Assembly: GCA_002316295.1 (NCBI GenBank)
Contig: DCDF01000054.1
Coordinates: 1 to 13,489, forward strand
DNA: 13,489 nucleotides
DNA from: Syntrophaceae bacterium UBA1062
Lineage (GTDB): Bacteria > Desulfobacterota > Desulfomonilia > UBA1062
Direction: 5' to 3'
The position numbers were made by a program, and so were the translations under genes. This document shows positions 1 to 6,136 of this stretch, one piece after another. Position 1 is the stretch's first letter. Each line of letters starts with the position of its first letter. The notes beneath the pieces were generated by a model that was not told the origin of the DNA, searched no databases, and saw only the letters and a program-made list of their open reading frames with translations.

Positions 1-431
1 GGCTCAAGCCTGGGAGGAAAGAAATAGGGCACCTCTTTCTTGTACTGGAGAAATTCCTCGCCGAACATTCTCTCGAGCCTGCCCCACTCGCGCTCCTGCT
101 TCCGCGGAATATACGACTTGAAGAAGATCAGGGCCATGATGATCCAGATGACCGGGTTTCTCGCCATTATGCACAGGCCCGTTGCTATGATGAAGCTTCC
201 GAGATACAGCGGTGACTGGATGTGCGCATAGGGCCCGGATGTGGTGAGCTCTTCGTTTTTCCTCAAGTGTCCGGTGGCCCAGAATCTCAAGGCCTCTCCC
301 GCCGCAATGAGGATGAACCCGAAGAAAGAAGACGTCAGGCTGGGATTGGCGAATATCACCAGGATGACGATCATTGCATACAGGGGAACGGTCTTGCTGG
401 TGATCTTTTCTAGTCTATCCTCCCAAGTCAT
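1..431 (-). CDS. Isoprenylcysteine carboxyl methyltransferase (ICMT)-like membrane protein, 3' end cut by window edge
   Basis: The frame is open from 431 to the window edge, giving 143 residues with no stop. Visible hydrophobic stretches lie at about residues 15-28, 36-48, 77-90 and 93-105. The family hallmark is present around residues 64-78 (TSGPY followed by SPLYLG), as is the C-terminal signature of a charged helix (KQEREWGRLE), FGEEF, YKKEVP and then aromatic residues. These belong to the ICMT/phospholipid methyltransferase superfamily, which binds S-adenosylmethionine in the inner membrane; bacterial members mostly have no known substrate. Two in-frame ATGs lie at 437 and 431. The GGAGG at 439-443 is 1 nt from the first and 7 nt from the second, so 431 is preferred. 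The usual HP of the RHPxYLG motif is QSP here. Only a short C-terminal tail should be missing. Family call is good; the methyl acceptor is unknown. Confidence 0.82.
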   Translation of the reverse strand, partial: MTWEDRLEKITSKTVPLYAMIVILVIFANPSLTSSFFGFILIAAGEALRFWATGHLRKNEELTTSGPYAHIQSPLYLGSFIIATGLCIMARNPVIWIIMALIFFKSYIPRKQEREWGRLERMFGEEFLQYKKEVPYFFPPRLE

Positions 432-461
432 TCTCATTCCTCCAATAAAACGTTGCCCTGC

Positions 462-490
462 TTTGTATCCGTTTCTCGGTATCCAGTCAA
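462..490 (-). promoter_or_regulatory. Sigma70-type promoter of the ICMT-like gene
   Basis: On the minus strand a TTGACT box (485-490, 5 of 6 consensus) is separated by exactly 17 bp from TACAAA (462-467, 4 of 6). Transcription would begin near 455, about 24 nt upstream of the chosen ATG at 431 and just ahead of its GGAGG ribosome binding site. The match and placement are seen in the sequence; promoter activity is inferred. Confidence 0.6.
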
Positions 491-747
491 GCCAAACATG
501 TTACGTGCAGCGCGGCGCGTGTCTCCGGAAAAGGGGACTGAATGGGCGCTCTGAAGAGAACCTTGCGGCCCGATGAAGCGGTAACATCTCGGGCGTCGAC
601 TTTAGGGCCCCGGCGGAGCAAGCGAACGCGGCTGTCCTGCGGGATTCGCCCGAATGTTTCCCCACAGGGCTGTTCCGGCAGCGGAAGGAACCCTTCTTCC
701 TCTCCGCCCCCTCGCCCGTTTTTCAGCGCTGCTCTGCCGGGACGCGT
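491..747. other. Intergenic stretch without a convincing gene
   Basis: Together with 438-490 this makes about 310 bases without a gene, between the ICMT-like gene and the 3' end of the LpoB-like gene. Open frames crossing it are Arg/Ser/Pro-rich, lack ribosome binding sites and run into the coding region opposite. A small hairpin (TTCCG, loop GCAG, CGGAA at 673-686) lies about 60 nt beyond the lpoB stop but has no T-tract on either side, so it is not a recognisable intrinsic terminator. No tRNA or repeat was seen. Read-through termination or a small RNA cannot be excluded. Confidence 0.5.
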
Positions 748-1344
748 TCACCCGCCGATGAGGGGCTTCTTCGCCTGCTTCCTGATCTCTTTTTCTTCAG
801 CCCATTCGATGAGGCCGCTCTCGATATTCACCAGGTTCAGGGTGAACTTGTAATACACGTCCTGGACCCTTCCGGCCGCCTTTTTGATAGAGGTGATCTC
901 ACCGAAGAGGAAGTAGTCCGCCCCTACCTGGCGCCCGATGACGCTTGATGTCCTTGGATCCACATATCCCGAGCTCGTCTGGTACTCCAGCTGCTTGATC
1001 ATCTCGTCGTTCACCTCGTTGACGGCGGTGAACCGCACCCGGCCCGACTTCAGGAGCGTGACCCTCATCTTGTCGGTCACCGCCTTGGTATCGAGATGCT
1101 CGTCGGTCTTGTTCTTCACCTGGTGCACGTAAAGGACCGGCCGCTCGCCCGACGTGAGAACGGGGGCGGCGAGCAGAGAATTCACCATCTTCTCCGCGAT
1201 CATCTGAAGATCGGTCGATCCGAACTCCGTGGTCACCGTTTCCACCTGCTCGGCGCTGCCGTAGGTGACCGTGGGAGACGAAGCGCAACCCGAGACTAAA
1301 AATACCGCACATACGAGGAAAACGAGAATCGTGATCCGTTTCAT
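748..1344 (-). CDS. lpoB: LpoB-family outer-membrane lipoprotein (penicillin-binding protein activator family)
   Basis: This 198-residue protein has a lipoprotein signal peptide with lipobox VSGC (lipidated Cys20); Ala/Ser at the following positions predict outer-membrane retention. The folded domain (about 50-190) carries stretches typical of LpoB: RPVLYVHQVKN, DKMRVTLLKSG, VGADYFLFGEI near residue 140-150, and the terminal GLIEWAEEKEIRK. In Escherichia coli LpoB crosses the periplasm to stimulate the transpeptidase PBP1b through its UB2H domain. That partner is largely gammaproteobacterial, so the function here is inferred from family only. It is the last gene of the envelope operon, 25 nt after the YcfL-like gene, and has a strong ribosome binding site (GGAGGAG) before ATG 1344. 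The linker after Cys20 is short, about 30 residues. Confident family call; activation of a PBP is not shown by the sequence. Confidence 0.85.
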   Translation of the reverse strand: MKRITILVFLVCAVFLVSGCASSPTVTYGSAEQVETVTTEFGSTDLQMIAEKMVNSLLAAPVLTSGERPVLYVHQVKNKTDEHLDTKAVTDKMRVTLLKSGRVRFTAVNEVNDEMIKQLEYQTSSGYVDPRTSSVIGRQVGADYFLFGEITSIKKAAGRVQDVYYKFTLNLVNIESGLIEWAEEKEIRKQAKKPLIGG

Positions 1345-1369
1345 TTTTTCTCCTCCTGGCTTCGCGTAG

Positions 1370-1801
1370 TTATGAACCCGTATCCGTGAGGGGCCGCAAG
1401 TTTCTCACCATACATCTGAAGCTCACCGCATTGGGGCCGGGAGCGGTCGACTTGAAGCCGCGCGCCTCTTTTCCTGAAAGTCCCGCCGGTATCCACGAAG
1501 TGACGGTCGAGAGCTCGAACCCCGCTGCGTCGTACCAGATGAACCGGTATTCGAACACCACGTCCCTCGAGCTGGTATTTTGCAGCACGACCTGGGCCTC
1601 CATGGACGAACCGAGGTCGAGCGGCCGGATGCTCACCTCGCCGAATGCGATCCTGCGCGCCAGGCCTCTGTCGTTGATCTCCTCTTTCTTTGAGCTCAAG
1701 CCCCCCGGGCCGGCCTGCACATGCAGGACATTGGGCGCAGTCCCGGCGCACGCCGCCAGAAACACGGCCGTCAGCATCAGCATTATCCATCTCCTTGCCA
1801 T
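1370..1801 (-). CDS. YcfL-family (DUF1425) lipoprotein
   Basis: A 143-residue lipoprotein: N-terminal RR, hydrophobic core and lipobox LAAC with Cys18. The mature part is a small beta-rich domain with a VVLQNTSS stretch and EYRFIWYDAAGFEL, which match the conserved core of the YcfL/DUF1425 family. In E. coli ycfL lies directly upstream of lpoB, and the same order is kept here (YcfL-like then LpoB-like, 25 nt apart), supporting both assignments. The family has no established biochemical role; a periplasmic or outer-membrane function linked to LpoB is inferred from this conserved neighbourhood. An AGGAGGG ribosome binding site lies about 8 nt before ATG 1801, and the COG3014 gene ends 15 nt upstream, so it is co-transcribed. 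Confidence 0.82.
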   Translation of the reverse strand: MARRWIMLMLTAVFLAACAGTAPNVLHVQAGPGGLSSKKEEINDRGLARRIAFGEVSIRPLDLGSSMEAQVVLQNTSSRDVVFEYRFIWYDAAGFELSTVTSWIPAGLSGKEARGFKSTAPGPNAVSFRCMVRNLRPLTDTGS

Positions 1802-1816
1802 ATCGAGCCCTCCTGT

Positions 1817-3211
1817 CTAATAAGCTTTTGTCTGCAGATTCAGTCCGGCATCCGTATCCCTGCACAGGACGATGAGATGCCGGGTCCCTTCCGGAATTTC
1901 GACCTCCGCCTCATGACCGCCCGGGATACTCTTCAGGGTGATCCGGCGGGTATGTTCAGGCACGAAGACCCTGGCTGCCTGGATCTCCTTGGGGAGCGTC
2001 GCCCACGCTCTCAAGTCCGCCTGCTCGGTCACGGCCGACGCCAGGGTGCCGGTTATGGCGCCGAGCGCGCCGTATTCCCTGGACATCCGATTGGTCATTC
2101 GGGCCTTGAAATACAAGCGGGCCGCCTGTTTGGCGAACAGGACCGGAAACTCGTCGAGCAGGGTTCTGGAAGCGATGGCGTCCATATCCGATACCACGGA
2201 TGTCTCGACGCTCTGGCCCTCCCAGAGGACGGCTCCCGCCCGTGTGCCCGACGGAACGAAACGGTACACCGGCAGCGATGCGAAGGCAAATCCCCCTTCC
2301 GACAGGGGGATGGGGAGGCTCAGCGGCACCTTGACCGGGGCGGAGCCGTGCTGGAAAATCACGAAGATATCGATCCCCCGGCCGTACGCGCTCTCGAGCT
2401 CGCCGTATCGGGCCTGCCACATCTGCTCGTCCTCAGGGAACCCAAGCTCCCTGCTGAGCCGGATCAGGTCCTTCTGTATGCTCCTCGAACCTGGCGCCGC
2501 CAGTATCCCCTTCTTCAGGTCGATATACGCTTCGTCCGCCTCCCCGCCGAGCTCGTAGACGAGAGACGAGATATAATAGGCAAACGCATTCTGATACACG
2601 CTGTGGACGTTGCCGGCCTTTTCCTTGAGCCCCTGATACCCGTCCCTGTCAGCCTTCTCGAACGACCGCTCCCAGCCGCCGGCCGAGCTCTCCGCCTTTT
2701 GAAGAGCCTTCGCATGCTTATCGGCGAGCTCGTTCTGTCTCCGGTATGCATTCCTGATCTCCACCCGCGCTCCCTCCAGGTCGCCCCTCATGAGATAATT
2801 CACGGCGTTCATGGCATGGATCAGGATCTTTTCGAAATCCTCCCCCTCGTAGGGTTGAACCTGCTCGTTGAGAAGCAGAGAGCCCGCCTGGGAAGCGGTC
2901 CTGCCCGCGGAGACGACCGCCCTGTCTTCGTACTGCCTGATCCTGTCGGCGGCGAGCTGGAACTCACGGGAGCTCTCTTCATACTCTCCCAATGCCTGCA
3001 GGAGGGTGGCGCGCTCCAGACGAATGAGTACCTCGTTTTTGCCCCTGGCCGCTTTTTCCGGAAATACCGAGAGGGCGTCGCCGAACCTGCCCTGGGAAAT
3101 GGAGAGCCTCGCCTGCTGCGTCGTGTATGTATAGCTGGAAAGCGAAGAGCAGCCTGCAGCGAGGAAGAGCATGAAAATCCCAGAGATCAGACAGGAAAGC
3201 TTGTATGCCAT
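1817..3211 (-). CDS. COG3014-family TPR-like lipoprotein of unknown function
   Basis: A 464-residue lipoprotein with lipobox LAAGC (Cys21) followed by Ser-Ser, predicting outer-membrane attachment. Residues about 30-260 are alpha-helical with repeated A/L/Y patterns such as RLSISQGRFGDAL, LLQALGEYEESSREF and AYIDLKKGILAAPGS, which look like divergent tetratricopeptide repeats. The C-terminal 200 residues are mixed alpha/beta (PVKVPLSLPIPL, LPVYRFVP, a helical stretch ending before RAWATLPKEIQAARV). The overall pattern and its place beside YcfL- and LpoB-like genes match COG3014, a conserved family with no known function. Its ATG overlaps the preceding stop in a TAATG arrangement and no ribosome binding site precedes it, so translation probably depends on coupling to the CsgG-like gene. 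A scaffold role in an envelope complex is inference. Confidence 0.8.
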   Translation of the reverse strand: MAYKLSCLISGIFMLFLAAGCSSLSSYTYTTQQARLSISQGRFGDALSVFPEKAARGKNEVLIRLERATLLQALGEYEESSREFQLAADRIRQYEDRAVVSAGRTASQAGSLLLNEQVQPYEGEDFEKILIHAMNAVNYLMRGDLEGARVEIRNAYRRQNELADKHAKALQKAESSAGGWERSFEKADRDGYQGLKEKAGNVHSVYQNAFAYYISSLVYELGGEADEAYIDLKKGILAAPGSRSIQKDLIRLSRELGFPEDEQMWQARYGELESAYGRGIDIFVIFQHGSAPVKVPLSLPIPLSEGGFAFASLPVYRFVPSGTRAGAVLWEGQSVETSVVSDMDAIASRTLLDEFPVLFAKQAARLYFKARMTNRMSREYGALGAITGTLASAVTEQADLRAWATLPKEIQAARVFVPEHTRRITLKSIPGGHEAEVEIPEGTRHLIVLCRDTDAGLNLQTKAY

Positions 3212-4152
3212 TACGGTGACGTCACGTCCGCCGGTTTCAGGATATCCCCCGGACTGATCCGGGAAGAGCCGCTGACAGATTCAACCCTGCACGCCTTGGG
3301 AAGCACGTCCGTCACTACTACACGATCGAGGACTTCCTCGTCAAACGCTATCACGCTCCCGGTGTCCGGGTCCACAATGGGCGAGCCCCTGCGGATGACA
3401 TCGAACATCTCGCCTTTTCGTATCCGGAAATTTCCGCCCCTGTCCGCAAAGGCGGTCTTGCCCTTGACAGTGACCACCTTGAAGGGATAGAGGGCATCGA
3501 CGGTTCCGGCCATGAGATCGTGGGCGAGCTCTTCCCGCAGATCCACGATCAGACTTCCGGGCATGGGCCGGGGTTCCGCGGTGTCTTCACGGATCCTGCG
3601 CTCGATCCTGCCCTGTCCGGGCACTGTGGCAACGATCCTGCCCGTATCCACATCCAGAATCCTCAGGTCGACCCTGATCTCGCCGCGTTCGACCCGGTCG
3701 GTTCTCGCTGTGTAGGCTACGGGCTTGAGCTCGACGTCACGGGCCGCATAGGTCAGGGTCCCGACGGCGATGAGCTGTACGCCGAGCGACCTGCCTTTTT
3801 TCGCCAGCGCGCTTCCGTCTCCTCCCTTTTCGATCTCTTCAGCGAGCACATCCGCCTTGGCGCGCTCAATTACGCTGAATTTAGATGAGTCCGCGAGCTT
3901 GCGGATGAAGATATCCGTGAGAACGGGCAGCTCGATCTCCCGGAGGATCTCCTCGGGTATTTCCACCTCCCGCATCCGGTATCGGGTATGAGCACCCGGA
4001 GCGAGAGTGTCGTACTCCTGTTCGATGACCTTCACCGGCTGCTCGATGGTCCAGAGCGTGAACCTGGGCACCGCGATCGAAACCGGTTCGGAGGCCGCAG
4101 CCCCAACAGCCGCGAAGACAACAGGCAGAACGAGACAGATGAGTCTCCTCAT
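3211..4152 (-). CDS. CsgG/HfaB-family protein without lipobox
   Basis: A 313-residue exported protein. The signal peptide (about 1-20, ending GAAA before SEP) has its only Cys at position 6, with no lipobox, unlike CsgG itself, which is lipidated. The core (about 24-220) follows the CsgG fold: VSIAVPRF at the start, a helix ending in FSVIERAKADVLAEEIE, LGVQLIAVGTLTYAARDVELKP, and RGEIRVDLRILDVDTGRIVATVPGQG. The C-terminal 90 residues form a separate beta-rich domain (KVVTVKGKTAFADRGG, IRKGEMFDVIRRGSPIVDP, ISPGDILKP) resembling C-terminal domains in FlgT-like and related CsgG-clan proteins. CsgG forms the curli export pore; paralogues such as HfaB act in holdfast anchoring. There are no curli subunit genes nearby, so export of curli is unlikely. 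AGGAGG lies 6 nt before ATG 4152. Family call is good; function is open. Confidence 0.75.
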   Translation of the reverse strand: MRRLICLVLPVVFAAVGAAASEPVSIAVPRFTLWTIEQPVKVIEQEYDTLAPGAHTRYRMREVEIPEEILREIELPVLTDIFIRKLADSSKFSVIERAKADVLAEEIEKGGDGSALAKKGRSLGVQLIAVGTLTYAARDVELKPVAYTARTDRVERGEIRVDLRILDVDTGRIVATVPGQGRIERRIREDTAEPRPMPGSLIVDLREELAHDLMAGTVDALYPFKVVTVKGKTAFADRGGNFRIRKGEMFDVIRRGSPIVDPDTGSVIAFDEEVLDRVVVTDVLPKACRVESVSGSSRISPGDILKPADVTSP

Positions 4153-4188
4153 GCTATCCTCCTTGGATAAGACGGTCTGAGAAAAAGG

Positions 4189-4731
4189 TTAAAACGCTAC
4201 ACCGAGCCCCACCATGACGCCGCGGCGGGAATGAAACCCGACACCGGCGTTCAAGCCCTGGATCACATACCGCAAGCCGAGCATCCAGGAAATGTTGTTG
4301 TCGGACTCGGAATCCACCTCGAAGTTCTGCCCGCCGAATCGCCCGATCGTAACCGTATCCTGGCTGGCGTATCCCATCCCTGTCACGGCAAAGAGCGCCG
4401 GGATTATTTCGGCGCCGAAGCTGACATACACCTCCTGCTCGTTGCCGTCATTGAATTCCCTCAGAGACTCATACGCCGGCGCTGGCGTCGGGGGCAGGAC
4501 TGCGGAGGGTATGCTCTCATCGGTGTCGGCCACGCTCACCCCCAGGCCAAAGCTGAAGGCTCCTCCTTCAGGATGCAGGTTGGAAAGAAAGATACCCCCC
4601 AGCTCCACTCCGAGACTGGGATCGTCTATTTTCCCGCCGATCCCGTAATTCACCTGAACGTATCCTTCCGCCGCGCACACGGCGGGAATCAGCATCATGA
4701 GGACAGCCAGCGCTCCCAAACGTCTCTTCAT
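4189..4731 (-). CDS. Small outer-membrane beta-barrel-like protein (hypothetical)
   Basis: I do not recognise a named family. The 180-residue protein has a type I signal peptide (PAVCA before AEG); the Cys at 19 is preceded by Val and does not make a lipobox. The mature chain alternates polar and hydrophobic residues in short strands: YVQVNYGIGG, SLGVELGGIFLSN, FSFGLGVSVAD, QEVYVSFGAEI, ISWMLGLRYV, LNAGVGFHS, GVMVGLGVAF. A proline-rich stretch (PPTPAPAYES, about 80-89) would form an extracellular loop. The final residue is Phe, the classic C-terminal signal for BAM-dependent barrel insertion. About eight strands fit an OmpW/OmpA-sized barrel. It is the first gene of the envelope operon, 36 nt before the CsgG-like gene, with a GGGGGTC ribosome binding site before ATG 4731. 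The barrel topology is inferred from pattern only. Confidence 0.7.
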   Translation of the reverse strand: MKRRLGALAVLMMLIPAVCAAEGYVQVNYGIGGKIDDPSLGVELGGIFLSNLHPEGGAFSFGLGVSVADTDESIPSAVLPPTPAPAYESLREFNDGNEQEVYVSFGAEIIPALFAVTGMGYASQDTVTIGRFGGQNFEVDSESDNNISWMLGLRYVIQGLNAGVGFHSRRGVMVGLGVAF

Positions 4732-4770
4732 GTCTTGACCCCCGGGAAATTGTTTCTATCATGTATTTTA

Positions 4771-4800
4771 ATCATACTACTTGAAGACTGGAAAAATCAA
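4771..4800 (-). promoter_or_regulatory. Putative promoter of the leftward envelope operon
   Basis: On the minus strand TTGATT (4795-4800, 4 of 6) is followed after 18 bp by TATGAT (4771-4776, 5 of 6). Transcription would start near 4764, about 33 nt before the ATG at 4731. The -35 box is only 2 bp from the -35 box of the rightward arsR promoter. Activity is inferred. Confidence 0.5.
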
Positions 4801-4802
4801 GG

Positions 4803-4833
4803 TTGACAGTGTTTCAGAAAACACTTATATAAG
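4803..4833 (+). promoter_or_regulatory. Promoter of the arsR-trxB-trxA operon
   Basis: A consensus TTGACA (4803-4808) is followed after 17 bp by TATATA (4826-4831); an overlapping TATAAG (4828-4833) sits at 19 bp. Transcription should start near 4838-4840, inside the downstream inverted repeat at 4831-4850, and another inverted repeat fills the spacer between the two boxes. A strong promoter blocked by a bound repressor is the simplest reading. Confidence 0.65.
4808..4825. promoter_or_regulatory. Perfect inverted repeat between -35 and -10 of the arsR promoter (candidate operator 1)
   Basis: The arms AGTGTTT (4808-4814) and AAACACT (4819-4825) are perfectly complementary over 7 bp and are separated by CAGA. 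The repeat fills the 17-bp promoter spacer almost exactly, where a bound dimer would exclude RNA polymerase. The symmetry is seen directly; the binding protein is inferred, the ArsR-family protein encoded just downstream being the obvious candidate. Confidence 0.5.
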
Positions 4834-4850
4834 AATATACAAATACTCTT
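4831..4850. promoter_or_regulatory. Imperfect inverted repeat over the arsR transcription start (candidate operator 2)
   Basis: AAGAATAT (4831-4838) and ATACTCTT (4843-4850) match as inverted repeats at 7 of 8 positions around ACAA. AT-rich imperfect dyads of this kind overlapping the start site are typical for ArsR/SmtB operators. Its centre lies 24 bp from that of the dyad at 4808-4825, but its arm sequence differs, so the two may be bound by the same or different proteins. The AAAGGA ribosome binding site (4853-4858) begins just after it. Confidence 0.5.
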
Positions 4851-4865
4851 GTAAAGGAATATAGC

Positions 4866-5138
4866 ATGTCGCAGAATGAGATGACAGCTTCTTACTTAAA
4901 GGCCTTAGGGCATCCGGTAAGACTCATGATCGCCCGAGAGCTCATCAACGGCCAGAAGTGTGTCGGGGAGGTTGAAAATTCACTGCACATCCGCCAGGCG
5001 AATGCATCGCAGCACCTTTCCATTCTGAAGATAAACGGTATCGTCGACTGCATCCGGAAGGGAAACCTGAAGTGCTATTATCTCAAGGAGCCGAAAAAAA
5101 TTCAGCAGCTGCTCAATATCCTCGAACACTATCAATAG
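4866..5138 (+). CDS. ArsR/SmtB-family winged-helix repressor with three cysteines
   Basis: A 90-residue single-domain DNA-binding protein, slightly short for the family. It begins with the typical LKALGHPVRLMIARELINGQ helix pair, then KCVGEV (Cys32, the helix that holds sensing Cys residues in metal-binding ArsR members), the recognition helix NASQHLSILKINGIV (46-60), and a beta-wing with Cys62 and Cys70 around the turn KGN (65-67). No CVC motif and no His/Asp-rich C-terminal helix are present, so a classic As(III) or Zn(II)/Cd(II) site is not evident. Its three thiols and its place 13 nt ahead of thioredoxin reductase suggest a thiol-based sensor (oxidant, reactive sulfur or thiophilic metal) controlling its own operon; this is inference. 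AAAGGA lies 7 nt before ATG 4866. The upstream dyads are likely its operators. Confidence 0.88.
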   Translation: MSQNEMTASYLKALGHPVRLMIARELINGQKCVGEVENSLHIRQANASQHLSILKINGIVDCIRKGNLKCYYLKEPKKIQQLLNILEHYQ

Positions 5139-5151
5139 AAAGGACGCGCAC

Positions 5152-6111
5152 ATGTACGATATCATCATCGTGGGGGCCGGACCTGCAGGCCTGACCGCCG
5201 GAATCTATGCATCACGGTCCAGGATGAAGACGCTCCTGCTCACCAGCCAGATCAATCCAAGCCTCATCACGACAACGGATATTGTGGAGAATTTCCCCGG
5301 ATTCCCTGGAGGGATCACAGGCTTTGAGCTGATCGAGCGCTTCACCCAGCAGGCCAAGCTCTTCGGCCTCGAGATCGCCGAAGACGATGTCGTATCCCTC
5401 GAGCGCGACTCCCGCGATTCCATGGATATCTGGAAGGTGAACACATCCTCCAGGTCCTTTGAAGGATTTTCGCTCATACTCGCCACAGGCTCCCAGTACG
5501 CGCACCTGAACGTGCCCGGTGAAGAGAAGTACACCGGCAAGGGCGTATCGTACTGCGCGACCTGTGACGGACCGTTTTACCGCGACGCACACGTGGCGGT
5601 TGTAGGTGGAGGGAACACCGCGGTCCAGGAAGCCCTGTTCCTCACCCGTTTTGCATCCCGTGTGACCATCATTCACCGCCGTGATCGTCTGAGGGCCGCG
5701 CAAGTGCTGCAGGACAGAGCGGTTTCTCATGAGAAGATCAGCTTCGAATGGAACTCTATCGTGGAGGAGGTTACCGGCGGCGACACGGTCGAGGAAATCA
5801 GGATCCGTGATGTGAAAGACCCGGCAAAAAAGAAGACCCTCGAAGTACAGGGCGTTTTCGTCTTCGCCGGGTATATCCCGAACACCGCCTTTGCGAGGGA
5901 TGTGGTCGCATGCGATGAGAGCGGGTATGTAATCGTGGACGATCAGATGAGAACATCGGCAAAGGGCGTCTATGCCTGCGGCGACTGCACGAAGAAACTC
6001 CTGCGCCAGGTGATAACGGCCTGCGGTGACGGAGCCACCGCTGCGTTCGCAGCCGAGCAGTATATTCAGGACCTCAAAGGCAACCCCTACGGCACCTGGA
6101 GCGTGTCCTGA
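5152..6111 (+). CDS. trxB: Thioredoxin reductase (NADPH, FAD)
   Basis: A full-length 319-residue member of the low-molecular-weight thioredoxin reductase family: it passes electrons from NADPH through FAD and an active-site disulfide to thioredoxin in the cytoplasm. Visible motifs are the FAD-binding GAGPAG (8-13), ATGSQ, the redox motif CATC (Cys135, Cys138) followed by DG, the nucleotide motif GGGNTA (152-157), HRRDRLR (175-181, whose arginines favour NADPH over NADH), and the second FAD motif with GD at 277-278 followed by LRQVITACGDGATAA. Additional cysteines at 276, 279 and 291 flank the FAD site. Start ATG 5152 has AAAGGA 8 nt upstream; arsR ends 13 nt before and trxA starts 25 nt after, so the three genes form one transcription unit with the reductase beside its substrate. 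Confidence 0.96.
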   Translation: MYDIIIVGAGPAGLTAGIYASRSRMKTLLLTSQINPSLITTTDIVENFPGFPGGITGFELIERFTQQAKLFGLEIAEDDVVSLERDSRDSMDIWKVNTSSRSFEGFSLILATGSQYAHLNVPGEEKYTGKGVSYCATCDGPFYRDAHVAVVGGGNTAVQEALFLTRFASRVTIIHRRDRLRAAQVLQDRAVSHEKISFEWNSIVEEVTGGDTVEEIRIRDVKDPAKKKTLEVQGVFVFAGYIPNTAFARDVVACDESGYVIVDDQMRTSAKGVYACGDCTKKLLRQVITACGDGATAAFAAEQYIQDLKGNPYGTWSVS

Positions 6112-6136
6112 TACCGATACAAGGAAGGAGATGAGC

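Noticed and set aside
1721..3490. Very long plus-strand open frame (589 codons) opposite the COG3014 and CsgG-like genes
   Set aside because: Composition is Arg/Pro/Gly/Leu-rich with no family resemblance and no ribosome binding site; the opposite strand encodes clear lipoproteins with signal peptides and proper starts. It is a by-product of GC-rich codon usage.
4189..4731. Lipoprotein reading of the barrel-like protein because of Cys19
   Set aside because: The residue before Cys is Val, which signal peptidase II does not accept; a type I cleavage site (VCA before AEG) fits better.
6026..6136. Longer thioredoxin start inside trxB
   Set aside because: The added residues are antisense-like and overlap trxB; AAGGAAGGAG positioned 6 nt before ATG 6137 settles the start.
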